DNA of 64,000 bases from Sambucus nigra (GCA_949130495.1 OX422208.1:690323702-690387701), one strand, 5' to 3'; counted from the stretch's first letter, positions 22,909-34,857 are shown. Notes: generated by a model not told the origin, from the letters alone. Numbers and translations: made by a program.

Positions 22909-24074
22909 ATGCCTCCATGACATGCGTAACGAGTTCCTAGGGATGCACAGCCAGAGCCAGAGCATGCAACAGTTCAGGGCACTATGAATGCCGCCGAGGT
23001 TGCAGCTATTGTAGCCCAAGCGGTAAATGCCGCCCTAGCCGTTGTACAGCAGGCACCACCCCCGGCGCCGGTAGTCGCGCCAGTTCAGGCTCATGCGTTC
23101 CCGTCTGCTTGGGAACGCATCCGTGATGCTTTTCAGAAAACACACCCTTCGGAGTTTGCAGGTAGCTCCGATGTTGTGGTATCCAGTCAGTGGAGGAAGG
23201 ATATTCAGAGGCACTTAAGGATGTGCGAGTGCACAGATGTTTAAAAGCAAATACTGGCTACTTTCAAGCTAGTAGGGTCTACATTAAAGTGGTGGGAGTC
23301 CATTACCACCGCAGAGGAGAGGGACACCCTCACTATACAGGAGTTCTGGGTGCGGTTTGACCGTAAATATTTTCCATCAGCTGTTCACACTGAAATGAGG
23401 AGGAAATTGATGAACCTCAAGCAGGAGGGGAGGACCGTAGCCGAGTATGAGGCTGGGTTTACCAATCTCTTGAACATTTTTTCGGATGAGATACCGACTG
23501 AGGAGAAGAAGATTCAGAAGTTCACGGATGGATTGACTTGGAGGATCCGTCAACACTTGTTGGGGAATCTCTCGTTGGCCATTTATTCTGATGTGGTTAA
23601 CGCTGCATTACTTCTCTTCCAGGATCATCTCTTCCACATGTCTGAGAGCAAGAAATTAGGAGAGTCCAACCATCAGGGCAGGACCGGGGGAAATGGTTCC
23701 AGCGAGGCACAATCTGCTCAGGGACAGCACGGGCAGGGCGACCAGGGTTCCAACAGGGGGATTCTAAGAGATTCATATCTGGGGGTTTCAGAAGTGGATA
23801 GGGAGGTTTCAAACAGGGCCATCAGGGTCAAAACGGCCATCAGGGACAGCAGGGTCAGAATGGTCAGCAGCAGCAGTTTCAGTAGGGCCAATATGGCCAG
23901 GGGAGGAATGGTAACGGCCACCAGGGCCGAGGGCAGCAGGGACAGCGAGGAGGAAACTTCCCAGGGAAGTGTTTTGTTTGTGGCAAAACTGGACACAAAT
24001 GCCAGGATTGTCCTGATAGGGGCAGGGCTCCAAAGCAGCAGCAGTAGGGTGCTTAACACGACCCACAAAGGCCT
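22909..24074 (+). pseudogene. gag: Gag of element A, broken
   Basis: The start is the ATG at 22909, aligned with the intact start of C. Stops follow at once (22918-22920 and 22927-22929), with another at 23242-23244. The capsid part reads FDRKYFPSAVHTEMRRKL and GRTVAEYEAGF. A one-base loss near 23752 shifts the frame within the glycine/glutamine linker. The zinc knuckle in the shifted frame is intact, CFVCGKTGHKCQDC, from 23970. Two more stops lie between knuckle and protease. Gag packages the element's RNA into particles in the cytoplasm. Confidence 0.9.
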
Positions 24075-27057
24075 ATGTTTCCCACCGCACTCCCAGCACC
24101 ACCACACATGGCAGCATTACCACCCATTCCAGCAGTTCCAGTTCAGCAAGGACAGCTTCAGTATGGGAGAGTGTATCAGATTCAGCATGCCGCAGCCCCA
24201 CAAGACCCACCTGCCATTGTGGGTACATTCTCTATTCAGGAGACTATGGGGCGTATTTTATTTGATACGGGGGCCACACATTGTTTCATTTCCATGAGAT
24301 TTGCACGCACCATTGGGTTGTTAGACACCGTTGAGAGCACGGTTACTTGTGTAGATTCACCATTGAGTAGAGGTTCCGTGATTTCGCTTATTTGTAGAGG
24401 TGTGGGTATAGAGATCGGGAGGTTTACTTTACCCGCGGATATGTTAGTGTTAGAGATGATTGAGTATGATGCCATTATTGGTATAGATTGGCTAGTTGCG
24501 TACCGATCCATGATTGACTGTTTTAGTAGGAGTATTATTTTTTCCATTCCCGGGCAGGAGATGTTTTTGGTGGCAATGCCTCTCCCTGAGGGAGGATTGT
24601 CCACTCACTTGTACTATATAGAGGAAGAGACCTCTAAGGAAGTGGTGATACCACTCGATGCGATTCCAGTTGTTAGGGAGTTTGCCGACGTATTTCAGGA
24701 TATACCTGGATTACCTCCGAGTAGGGAGATAGATTTTGTGATTGATTTGACGTTGGGCACCGGGCCTATTGCCCGCGCACCTTACCGTATGGATCCAGTA
24801 GAGAGGAGAGAGCTACGAGATCAGATAGAACAGTTGTTGGGTCAGGGGTTTATCCGGAGGAGTACTTCTCTGTGGGGTGCCCCTGTGTTATTTGTAAAGA
24901 AGAGGGATGGATCATTGAGGTTATGTGTAGATTATCGAGAGTTGAATAAAGTCATGATACGTAATAAGTATCCGTTGCCCAGAATCGATGACTTATTTGA
25001 CCAGCTGAGGGGAGCTTCCTTCTTCTCAAAGATTGATTTAGGATCGGGGTACCATCAGTTGCATATCAGGGAACAAGACGTCTCGAAAACTGTTTTCTTA
25101 ACGAGATATGGTTCCTATGAGTTTTAGGTTATGCCTTTTGGCTTGACCAACTCTCTAGCCGTGTTTATGGACTTAATGAATAGGGTGTTCAAAGAATTTC
25201 TAGACCAGTTCATCAGTTTCTTCATTGATGACATTCTAGTTTACTCCTAGACATAAGAGGAGCACGCCGAGCATTTGAGACAGGTTTTCAGACGCTATGC
25301 CAGAATGAGCTTTATGCAAAATATGATAAGTGTGGGTTTTAGCTGAAGGAGGTTCAGTTTTTGGGACATATCATTTCAGATCGGGGAATATTTGTTGATC
25401 CGAGGAAGGTATTCGTGGTGAGGGAGTGGGGACAACCCACGACACCGACAAAAATCCGTAGTTTCTTGGGCCTAGCAGGATACTACAGGAGGTTTATCCG
25501 AGGTTTCTCAAAGATAGCGGGTCCTTTGACACGTCTGACTCGTAAGGGTGTGTCATTCATCTTGAGCGATGCATGTCAGTTGGCATTTGATGAGTTGAAG
25601 GACAAGTTGACCTCAACACCTGTGTTAGCATTTCCGAGACCGGGAGTTGAGTACCTAGTCTACACCGATGCGTCCTTACAAGGACTTGGAGGTGTATTGC
25701 AGCAGGAGAGTCAGGCCATAGCTTATGCTTCCCGTAAGCTTAAGCCTCAAGAAAATAATTACCCCACCCATGACTTGGAGTTAGCGGCAGTTGTTTTTGC
25801 CCTTCGGATTTGGAGACATTACCTCATGGGGGAGAAGTTTCGGTTGTTCACGGATCACAAGTCTCTACAATACCTCTTCACGTAGAAGGAACTGAACATG
25901 CGTCAACGACGGTGGCTTGAGTTTGTGAAGGATTATCAGTTTGATATCCAATATCACCCCGGGAAGGCTAACGTGGCAGCAGACGCGTTAAGCCGTAGGC
26001 CAGTAGATGAGGTGGACGAGGTGTTGAAAGGTAAGTGGAAGGAGTTGGGACACCAAGATGAAGTGGCCCGATCGTTCATGTATGTGATGACTGTTACATC
26101 GCCGATTGTTACGAGAATGGTAAAGGCCCAGGCAAATGACTCGTTCTATCAGGAGCAGATAGTTTGATTACTAGCATAGGGAGCCAAGTCCTACAACGTT
26201 AGCTCAGACGGGGGATTACGCTTTAATGGGAGACTGGTCGTTCCGGAAGGGGAAGACTTGCGACACGAGGTGATGACAGAGTCGCACGGCTCACGATTCG
26301 TGGTACACCCTGGTGGGGATAAGATGCACCAACACATGAGACGTTAGTACTGGTGGAGCGGGATGAAGATAGATATTTCCATGTTTGTGTCTAAATGCGC
26401 CACTTGTCAGCTGGTAAAGGGGGATCATCAGAGATCGGTAGGACTTCTACAGCCATTAGAGGTTCCGACGTGGATATGGGAGAGCATATCCATGGACTTT
26501 ATCACGGGGTTACCTACGTCACAGAGGGGTCACGACTCCGTTTGGGTAATTGTGGACCGTTTGACCAAAGTTTCTCATTTCCGACCAGTAAGGATAGACT
26601 ACACTACGGGGTAGTATGCCCAGATTGTCATTTCGGAAATAGTGAGACTTCACGGTGTGCCTCTAAATATCGTGTCTCACCGAGACAAGATATTCGTTTC
26701 ACGATTTTGGGAGAGTTTCCAGGAGGCCATGGGCACTGAATTGCGGTTGAGTATGGCTTATCACTCACAGACCGATGGGCAGACCGAGCGTACAAATCAG
26801 ATGTTGGAGGACATGTTGCGTATGTGCATAATAGACTTTGGGGGTGGATGGGAGCAGTACCTTCCACTGGTGGAGTTTGCTTATAATAACTCCAATCCGT
26901 TCACCATTGGTATGGCTCCATTTGAGGCATTGTACGGTAGACCTTGTCGTTCCCCATCATGTTGGTTAGAAGTGGGGGACAACAAATTACTTGGGCCAGA
27001 GGTGATACAGGATACTTCGGCAAGGATAGAATTGATACGGAGTCGCATTCGGGTAGC
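24075..27057 (+). pseudogene. pol: Pol of element A, 5' part (protease, RT, RNase H, integrase core)
   Basis: The open stretch 24075-25127 holds protease ([12 protein letters not shown]) and the first half of RT ([34 protein letters not shown]). A stop at 25125-25127, two stops near 25250 and a frameshift near 25285 follow, with [10 protein letters not shown] carrying the RT catalytic aspartates. From 25361 RNase H and integrase run in one frame with several stops (25883, 26165, 26177, 26345, 26612). The zinc-binding KCATCQLVKG is intact. The second integrase aspartate is lost: codon 26678-26680 is CAC, giving SHRD where C has SDRD. The gene is cut at 27057 by element B and resumes at 39366. 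Confidence 0.9.
27053..27057. repeat. Target site duplication of B, left copy (GTAGC)
   Basis: GTAGC here and GTATC at 39366-39370 match at four of five bases. Removing B and one copy rejoins the integrase frame of A. Confidence 0.8.
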
Positions 27058-27962
27058 TGACGCGACTAAGAATTTGTCTCAAAAGTGAGTTTTCTCTAGG
27101 CTCAAGTGCAAGCCTGTCGCGTTAGTAATAATCCGACAAGTCGGGATCGTATCCATAGGGATCAATAATTGGCACTTGTGTAGGAGAAGTTATTAAATCT
27201 TGAAATGATTCCTCAAAAGAAATATGAAAAGATGATTAATGATTGGGAAATTTCTTGTGAAATAAAAAAAAATTCAAGAAAAATAAACTAAAAATTGTGG
27301 AGAAATTAGATTGACAAATGGGAGAAAATAGGGTAGGGTACAATCCCTCAAACCTTAACGAATTACCGTATAGAATACTAGAATTGAAAATTAAAATTCT
27401 TGACTAAATCCAGCCTTTATAAATCCTAAGCATTACATATATGAAGGATTTAGCCCACATCATATGAAATCAAAGGTAAATATAAAGCGGTGAATGGACA
27501 ATTACACTTGCAAAGCGTTCTTAAACATCTCAAGTACCTAGAGAAAGAGAGATTGAAAGATTGACTAGGTTTGTATAATTTTCATTCACGATTCGGTCAA
27601 AATTTAATTTACCCTCTATTTTCTATATAAGTAATTTGCCTCGGAGTGAGTTCATGTACCCCAGCCCTTAAGAATTTAGCTAGACATGATTTGATTAAAG
27701 AACAATTTCATACAAAGAATTATAAATATAACAACTATTGAAAATAATTTGCAAAGCAATTGAAATTTAACTAACATAGATACCAACTAAGAGAATGGAA
27801 TTGTTATACTTGATTTCAGCAACAGGAAAAGAATTTGAATCCAAAAATTGTAGTCTCTCTCTCAACCTTACAAACTAGGGCTTATCAAGAAAATGAAAAT
27901 TTCCTAACTTCTGAATTCCTCTCTCTAAAAAAATCTCTCCCTAGAATGAGGTAGGGCATGGG

Positions 27963-27972
27963 CTTTTATAGC
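27963..27972 (-). promoter_or_regulatory. TATA box in 3' LTR of B
   Basis: The minus strand reads GCTATAAAAGCCC. The same box at 38691-38700 in the 5' LTR would drive the genomic RNA. Confidence 0.65.
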
Positions 27973-28071
27973 ACCAAGTAGCACGAATTTGACAGCCATA
28001 GTTGCTTGTTGTGCAAGATTTCACCAGCTACGCACATCAAAATCTTCACAATAAATGCCAGGATTTTGAAT

Positions 28072-28259
28072 GACCGAACCGGTCCAGATATCCCTCGGAT
28101 CGGTCCGTTTTTCAGCACCGGATCGGTTCTTTTTTTATTATACCGGATCGGTCCGGTATCCACCGGATTGGTTCTGCTGTCATCGGTTTGTCATCCATCC
28201 AGGTTCTACGGGACTTGGGTCATTTCGGATTGGTCCGGTCCCCACCGGATCGATCCGAT
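28072..28259. promoter_or_regulatory. Repeated CCGGATCGGTCCGG boxes in 3' LTR of B
   Basis: There are seven near-palindromic boxes at 28072-28085, 28095-28107, 28117-28129, 28142-28157, 28162-28174, 28225-28240 and 28244-28259. They lie upstream of the LTR TATA box in element orientation, so they are candidate enhancer sites. The same cluster is at about 38800-38990, and a related one is at 31738-31818 within the element. Confidence 0.6.
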
Positions 28260-28637
28260 TTTCTTCCATGTTGACTTTTCTCTTTCATCTTTGACTAGCC
28301 ATAACTTTTGATCTCGAGATCCGATTCGAGTGTCGTTTCTTCTGATGCTCTTGTGAAATCAATCACTTCAACTTCCCTTTAGGTGTCGAATTCGAATTGT
28401 GGATAGAAATTTATGCTTTTGCCCTTTGACTTTTCTTCCATTTCTTTCTTTCGGTTTCTTTCTCTCTTTTCTTGCACTAAATTCCTGTAAAATCCATCAG
28501 AAATACACGAAACTCGGGGAAATTGTTAGAAACAATCAATGGCAATGATATGGAATAAAAATGATTCAATTACCTTTTTCGAGATATCAAAATCACTAAC
28601 TTAAGGGGCTAAATTCAGAAGAATTTATGCTTGGTCA

Positions 28638-30495
28638 AATCTCCCTAACTTAGGACTTTGCACGTCCCGGGCAATGTAAAAGAAATTAATTTGATGCTCC
28701 ACTCTTGCAAATTCTTTTATTGGGATAGAATACCTTTTTTGTGGGCCAGCGATTGCATTTAGCGTATGCAACAAGCCTTTAAACCCCTAGGTTACCCTAG
28801 TAGGACGAGTTTTGTCTCGTGAGGGTTTACAGTGAATATACCCACAAAATTCTTTATTGACTCAAATAAATATCAAAATACTTAAAAATTGTACAATTTA
28901 AACTTTTCGAAAAATAATCACCATAAATTCATATTCAAATGTCTCAAACCATAGTGTGTGTGTGCAAAGCCAGAAATTCAACCTCAAATTTCCACCGATT
29001 GAGCATTACGTTACTTTTCGAAAATTCGTTTTGATTCAAATTCTTACGGATGCACTCACAAACGAATCACTCAGATTGTGGTTGTTTTCTCTCGGTATGC
29101 ATGATATAAAGAGTAAATATAATGGACACAAATTCATGCATACAAAATTGAAAAGAAGGAAATATATATAGTCAAAAGATCTCATCATCGGAATATAGTT
29201 ATTAGGAAACGGGAAACATCATCTCTAAATCACACCATTTTTATCTCTTTTATTATCTTTTCATGTCTTAGCTCTCCATGCGGTAATTAATTTCGCCATT
29301 CGGACTCGGTTATGACTTTTCGGGTTAAAAAGTGTAAAGGGTAAAAATGGGAATGGCTGGAATGTTTGGAATTGGAAAATGTCCTGATGACGTCTATTAG
29401 TGCTTTTTTCAGGCATTTGCTCATTTTTCTCTTTCTTTTTCTCTTTTCATTTTTTTTTCTTCCTTTTTTTTCTTGCTATTTTTTTTTTTAGCATTTTTTT
29501 CTTTTCTTGCCCCTTTTTGTTGCACTTTTCGGACTTAATGAATATTTCATTTTCGCAATTCCGGGCTATTTGGTTTTTTCGGGTTATCAAACGAAAGGGA
29601 AATATTTATTAGGCTCAACTTGGGTTGCAAAGGGATAATTTTGTTTTTCACAACTTTTTATGGCTAATATTTTTGGGTAACAAACGAGGGCCTACTTCAT
29701 TGTCCAAATTGCTAATCACATTACCATATGCATTTCGAGATTAATTAAGTTTAGAGATATATTTAGCACGAATTTCGAGATAACATTTCACACATTTCCC
29801 ATAACCGATCAAAACAAAGGATTGAGATCATCAACGACTTATTAAAACACTGAAAAGGACTTTGAGTTAATCATAAACTCGGATTGATTTAAAAACTCAT
29901 AAAAAATTGAAAGGCTCGAAATCTCACCGGGTTGGACTAATCTCCACACTTATTCGTTAAGTCGTCAATTTTCTTTCAATTTCCATCTTCGGTCAATTTT
30001 GGCTTAGTGCATTTTGATTGTTAACAATTTGAGACTTTAAATAGAATAAAGGTGATATTTTTGAAAAATTTAAATTCCAATTTTTATTTATTTTGAACAA
30101 AAATATTTTTGGCTTTTTTCAAAAATTTTCAATTTTTTTTATATACATATATGCGAAGTTTTATGAATACGCACTTGTCATCCCCCCTAACTTAGTGATT
30201 TGTATTGTCCTCAATCAAATGGACGAGAGAGATAAAGAAGACAACATTAGCAGTGCGATAAATAAAATAAGCAATTATCATATAAAACTGTATATTACAA
30301 CACAACTGTGTAAACAAAGCATCACAAACATAAGTAATAAAACATAAAGGGGTAGCGGGGCATCCTAAGGGGCGGGTGGGGGACGGGAAGGGCCGGGAGC
30401 AGCAGGATCATAAGGATTCTAATAGTAAGGAGGAAGGGGAGCCTTGGGACCCAACTGAAGACGGTACAAGTCCGCCTGCATACGCAGGACCAAAC
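28638..30495 (-). other. 3' untranslated region of B with polypurine tracts
   Basis: This is non-coding. Next to the LTR the minus strand reads CCTAAGTTAGGGAGATT (28638-28655), the polypurine tract. A second similar tract, CTAAGTTAGGGGGGATG, occurs at 30180-30198. A long T-rich run on the plus strand, about 29405-29530, is purine-rich in element sense. Confidence 0.6.
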
Positions 30496-31530
30496 TCATA
30501 TCCCTATCGTAGGACGCAAGAACCCGTCGAAACGCGTTTCAAGGGAAAGAACGCGCTCAGTCAAACCCGTACCAACCGGAACATAATCCGGATCAGCGGT
30601 TTCATCATATTCTTCTTCCTCCCCTTCTTCCATCTCAACATCCTCATCAGCAACGTCCTCTTCCTCATCGGTCTCCTCATCACTCGAATCTCCGTCGCGC
30701 CTTGCACGGATTAGCTGAATTTGCCTTTCACTTCGAGTGCGGGACTCTTGTCCTAATGGCTTAGGCAAGTTTATAAGATCTTGGGGTGCTTCAATACCGG
30801 CATCCTTAAGCAAGGATGTAATGAGACGACCATAAGGAAGAGGGTCCCGACCCTTTTTATCGTAAGCCACAAAGAGAATATCAGTGTAAAATGTACGGGC
30901 CAAATTGATAATAGTTGCATGGTCAAACAAGTGATACATCATTGTAGCGTGACGCGGGCGCATTGCTGAATCATTAGAGGTTTGCAAAATATTGTCAGAA
31001 ACAATGTGAAAAGTGAACCGTGCCTTGTCGGATAACCGACCAACGGGAAAGGTCTCGGCAGTCCAAACCGCACCGGGCTCGATTCTTGAGATGCAAACTG
31101 CCTTGGTGAGAACGGGATCGGGACTAGGATAATCAAATTGATCCGGAGTGGTCACACCGTAAGACTCGAGTTTCTGGGCCAGAATTTCAAGTGAGAACGG
31201 TATTGGTGTGGAATCCCCAAAAGCTTGGGATTCGAATTCAGCGGTACGGACTAGCGAACCGTAAAATTAACGCACTTCATTTTCCCAAATGGCCTCATAT
31301 GGTTCATTAAAAAATCTGCACCAGCCTCGTGTCATGAACAGGGCTGTGACAGAATTAGGCAGTTGATCCCAAAGCACTTGACGCTCAATGTGAATTTTTC
31401 GGGTTGGACTGAAAAACCGCCGGCACCAATTTGCTTCACAGCGAGAACAGTATTCTCCATTGCCGTCGGGCAGGACTTCAGTGGAGGTATATTTCTGGGG
31501 AGCAGCCATGGGTATGGAAGGAGTAGACAT
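30496..31530 (-). pseudogene. Extra ORF of B after integrase (Transposase_32-like), one stop
   Basis: The minus strand encodes about 340 codons from ATG 31530 (or 31509, MAAPQKYTS) to 30496, interrupted only by TAA at 31267-31269. The reading frame continues on both sides of the stop. Motifs include YCSRCEANWCRRFF, WDQLPNSVTALFMTRGWCRF, CISRIEPGAVW and PRHATMMYHLFDHATI, and then a strongly acidic EETDEEEDVADEDVEMEEGE tail. This is the pattern I know as the 'putative plant transposon protein' (Transposase_32) domain in Athila-type elements, in the position sometimes called env-like. I see no membrane segment or signal peptide. The function is unknown. A TATA box and CCGGAT boxes lie just upstream. 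Confidence 0.8.
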
Positions 31531-31583
31531 AAAGTGAGAGAGAAGAGAGTATATGGAGGGGTGAAGGAAAATGGGGTGTGGGA

Positions 31584-31600
31584 TGGATGTATTTATAGGA
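31584..31600 (-). promoter_or_regulatory. Candidate internal TATA box upstream of the extra ORF of B
   Basis: The minus strand reads TCCTATAAATACATCC, 55-80 bp before the two possible start codons of the extra ORF. The placement mirrors the LTR promoter of the same element. Confidence 0.45.
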
Positions 31601-31737
31601 TTGATAATGAAATAGGAGGGAATGGATGGGGGGAAATAGGGGGGATGAATTTTTAGGGGAAAAGGAGGGATTAGGGGAATGAATTTGGTTTGGATTGAAG
31701 AGGTGTGAACCTCGGGAAGTAGCATTCTGCAGATTAT

Positions 31738-31818
31738 CGGACCGATCCGGTTGTAGGACCGGACCGATCCGGCTTAACCGGATCTGTTCTTTTAATTCTG
31801 GACCGGACCGATCCGGTC
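31738..31818. promoter_or_regulatory. Internal cluster of CCGGACCGATCCGG boxes in B
   Basis: Copies lie at 31738-31750, 31756-31772 and 31800-31818, with a weaker one at 31776-31788. They are reverse complements of the LTR boxes and lie about 140 bp upstream of the internal TATA box. This may be an enhancer for separate transcription of the extra ORF. Confidence 0.5.
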
Positions 31819-32073
31819 TGCTGAATTCTCAGAATTTCCTTTTCTCTATTCCTCTCACTGTTTATGCTCCTTTTCTCCATTCCAATGATTCCTTTACAAC
31901 TTCTCTCACTTCAAAATTCCCGCAATGCTCATCGAAACCTTAACACCCCTAAATCATTGGATTCCCTACCCCGGTCCTAACACGTACTTATGACTCCTAA
32001 CTCCTAAGACTCTTATGTACAACAATCACCCCATACATGTCGGGGGTGCGACGACCTCACCTTTCTTTTTCAG
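31819..32073 (-). other. Spacer between pol and the extra ORF of B
   Basis: About 250 bp without a readable ORF follow the end of pol at 32074. It includes a C-rich stretch near 31960-32060. Confidence 0.5.
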
Positions 32074-32328
32074 TCAATCCCCATAAATGGGGTCCGACAA
32101 CCTGATTGTGTCGACTTGCTTGACGATTGCTTCCACATACGGCTTGATACGATGCCCGTTGACCTTAAATGTGTTTCCCCCTTTCTCATCTTTAAGTTCA
32201 ACAGCTCCATGGGGAAATACCTCTTTCACAATGAATGGACCCGACCATCTTGATCGTAATTTTCCGAGAAACAAGTGCAACCTCGAGTTGTAGAGACGGA
32301 CTTTTTCTCCCGAATGAAACTCTTTCCG
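32074..32328 (-). pseudogene. pol: Integrase C-terminal domain of B
   Basis: After the stop at 32329 the frame continues [17 protein letters not shown], then [11 protein letters not shown] and VNGHRIKPY, and ends at 32074. This SH3-like module binds DNA in retroviral-type integrases. No chromodomain follows, as expected for Athila and unlike A, C and D. Confidence 0.8.
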
Positions 32329-33447
32329 TCAAATGATTCTTTCGTGAGCTCGTTTCATTCGATCTTTGGATATTTTAGCACTTTCATACGCATCATTGCC
32401 TATTTCTTCCAACTCGTTCAACTGAAGTTTACGTGTTTCACCGGCCTTATCCATGTTAAAGTTCACCCTTTTGATAGCCCAATATGCTTTGTGTTCGATC
32501 TCAACCGGAAGATGACAAGGCTTTCCATACACAAATCGAAATGGGGACATCCCAAGGGGATTCTTGTATGCAGTTCTATATGCCCAGAGCGCATCATTCA
32601 TTCTGAGAGACCAATCTTTCCTATTAGGTTCGACTGTCTTTTCCAAGATATTTTTGATTTCCCGATTGGCGAGCTCGGCTTGGCCATTCGATTGAGGGTG
32701 ATAAGTTGTTCCAACTCCATACTTTCGCATTAGCTTCTCCATAGGCCTATTGCAAAAATGGGTACCATTATCACTGATTATAGCCTTAGGCATTCCAAAA
32801 TATGAAAGTATATTTTCTTGAATGAATTTTATCACCACCTTATTGTCATTCGTCCTTGTAGCTATGGCCTCTACCCATTTTGAGACGTAGTCTACAGCGA
32901 CGAGGATGTATAGAAAACCAAAAGAAGGTGGAAAGGGACCCATGAAGTCAATACCCCAACAATTAAACAACTCCAAGACTAGAATTGGGGTTAATGGCAT
33001 CATGTCACGGCGAGTAATAGCTCCCATTCTTTGGCATCTATGGCATGATTTTCAAAAAGTATTCACATCCCGGAAGATTGTGGGCCAGTAGAGACCACTT
33101 TAAAGGATTTTCGCAGCAGTTTTATTTTTGGAAAAATGACCTCCACATGCTTCCGTATGACATAATCGAATTACCCCTTGGATTTCTTCATCAGGTACAC
33201 ATCTCCGAATGATTTGATCAGCACAATACTTAAACAAATATGGATCGTCATAAAAGAACATGCGTGACCATGTAATGAACTTCCTTCTCTCTTGCGGAGT
33301 CCAATTAGAGGGAATAATTCCAATGACAAGGTAATTGACTATATCCGCAAACCAGGGGAGAGAAGAAGTAGCAAATAGATTTTCATCCGAAAAATACTCG
33401 TCTATGGGAATGGGATCACTAGGTACGCCGGACGATAGGCGTGACAA
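32329..33447 (-). pseudogene. pol: Integrase zinc domain and catalytic core of B
   Basis: The H2C2 zinc domain is readable: CHTEACGGH, then, past stops at 33100 and 33052, CHRCQRMG. The core starts near 33027 and keeps all three acidic residues: Asp in WGIDFMGPF (residue 27 of this stretch), Asp in IISDNGTHF (86) and Glu in [10 protein letters not shown] (123). Integrase joins the cDNA to host DNA in the nucleus. Confidence 0.85.
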
Positions 33448-34857
33448 ATGGTCAGCAACGACGTTTTATACTCCTTTCTTATCTTAAATCGAGAGATTAA
33501 ACTCTTGTAAGAGTAGGATCCACCTGATTAGACGGGGTTTGGCATCTTTCTTACTCAAGAGATATTTGAGAGCCGAATGATCAGTGAAACAAATGATAGG
33601 CGACCCAACAATGTAAGAGCGGAATTTGTCTAGAGTAAAAACGACTGCTAGTAACTCTTTCTCTGTAGTAGATTAGTTAAGCTGAGGACCAGATAACTTT
33701 CTGCTAGCATAGTAAATTACATGAGCTTTCTTGTCTTTTCTTTGTCCAAGAACGGCCCCAATCGTGTAATCACTTGCATCACACATAAGCTCAAATGGGA
33801 GTGACCAGTCAGGAGCTTGCATGATAGGAGCGCAAATTAACATGATTTTAAATTTATCAAAAGCTTCTTGACATGCTTTATTCCATTCAAATGGAGCGTC
33901 CTTCATGAGAAGATTACTCAAAGGTCTAGCGATGGCGCTAAAGTCTTTGATAAATCTCCAATAAAATCCAGCATAGCCTAGAAAGGACCTCACATCTTTA
34001 AGTGATTTCGACGGGGGTAACTTAGCTATTACTTCAAGTTTTGCTCGATCAACTTTAATCCCCCTAGATGAGACTATGTGGCCTAAAACTACGCCCTCGG
34101 TAACCATAAAATGGCATTTTTCCCAATTGAGGACTAAGTCTTTTTCCGCACAACGGAATAGAACTCTTTCAAGATTAGCTAAACATTGGGCGAAAGATGG
34201 ACCGAAAATGCTGAAATCGTCCATGAACAACTCAAGACCTTTTTCAATCATGTCTCTAAAGAGACTTAGCATGCACCTTTGAAAAGTTGCTGGTGCATTA
34301 CATAACCCAAATGGCATACGTTTATAGGCAAACGTACCAAACAGACATGTAAAAGTCATCTTTTCTTGATCAAGTACATCCACTTCAATCTGATTATAAC
34401 CAGAATACCCATCTAGGAAACAGTAGTAAGGATGGCCCGCCACTCGTTCAATCACTTGATCGATGAACGGTAAGGGAAAATGGTCTTTTCTAGTTCCAAC
34501 ATTGAGCTTTCGGTAGTCAATGCATACACACCACCCGGTGGTGGTGCGTTGAGGTATTAGTTCTCCCTTAGCATTTTCAACCACAGTCATACCCGATTTT
34601 TTTGGAACGGCCTGAATTGGGCTCACCCATTTACTATCAGAAATGGGATAGATAATCCCAGCATCTAGCAATTTGATGATTTCCGCTCTTACAACATCTT
34701 TCATGGTTGGATTTAATCGCCTTTGCATCTCACGCGAGGGCTTCACCTCTTCCTCAAGATGAATTTTATGGGTACAAATCAATGGACTTATACCTTTCAA
34801 ATCTGCTATAGTCCAACCAAAAGCATTTCTATGCTTCCATAACACATCCAACAACAT
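33448..34857 (-). pseudogene. pol: Reverse transcriptase and RNase H of B
   Basis: RT is open from 34857 to 33673 (394 codons). It contains WCVCIDYRKLN, CFLDGYSGYNQI with the first catalytic Asp at residue 149, and LFMDDFSIFG with the Asp pair in FMDD at 211-214. The connection domain reads RSFLGYAGFYWRFIKDFS. RNase H begins CDASDYTIGAVLG and continues past the stop at 33673 as [10 protein letters not shown] and [10 protein letters not shown]. Two more stops fall before NVVADHLSRL. The RT itself appears intact. Confidence 0.9.

Larger units (their letters stand above)
27058..28637 (-). repeat. 3' LTR of B
   Basis: Seven CCGGATCGGTCCGG-like boxes lie between 28072 and 28259. The TATA box GCTATAAAAG is at 27963-27972 on the minus strand, about 100 bp downstream of the last box. 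Confidence 0.9.

Noticed and set aside
23597..24107. Several minus-strand open frames opposite gag of A (and at 43838-44216 opposite gag of C)
   Set aside because: They arise from the biased, repetitive Gly/Gln codons of the Gag linker on the other strand and show no independent motif.
28006..28311. 101-codon frame in B LTR, with a matching one at 38717-39022
   Set aside because: It is an LTR copy effect over the CCGGAT box cluster, antisense to the element.
29400..29612. Phenylalanine-rich small membrane protein
   Set aside because: It is a translation of a T-rich low-complexity tract in the 3' untranslated region of B, on the strand opposite to the element.
30376..30714. Plus-strand 112-codon frame
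   Set aside because: It lies antisense to the end of the extra ORF of B. Its composition mirrors the acidic tail of that ORF.
31267..31725. 152-codon protein starting upstream at 31725
   Set aside because: The first 65 or so residues are proline/serine/isoleucine-rich leader translation that includes the TATA region. The recognisable protein starts at 31530 or 31509.
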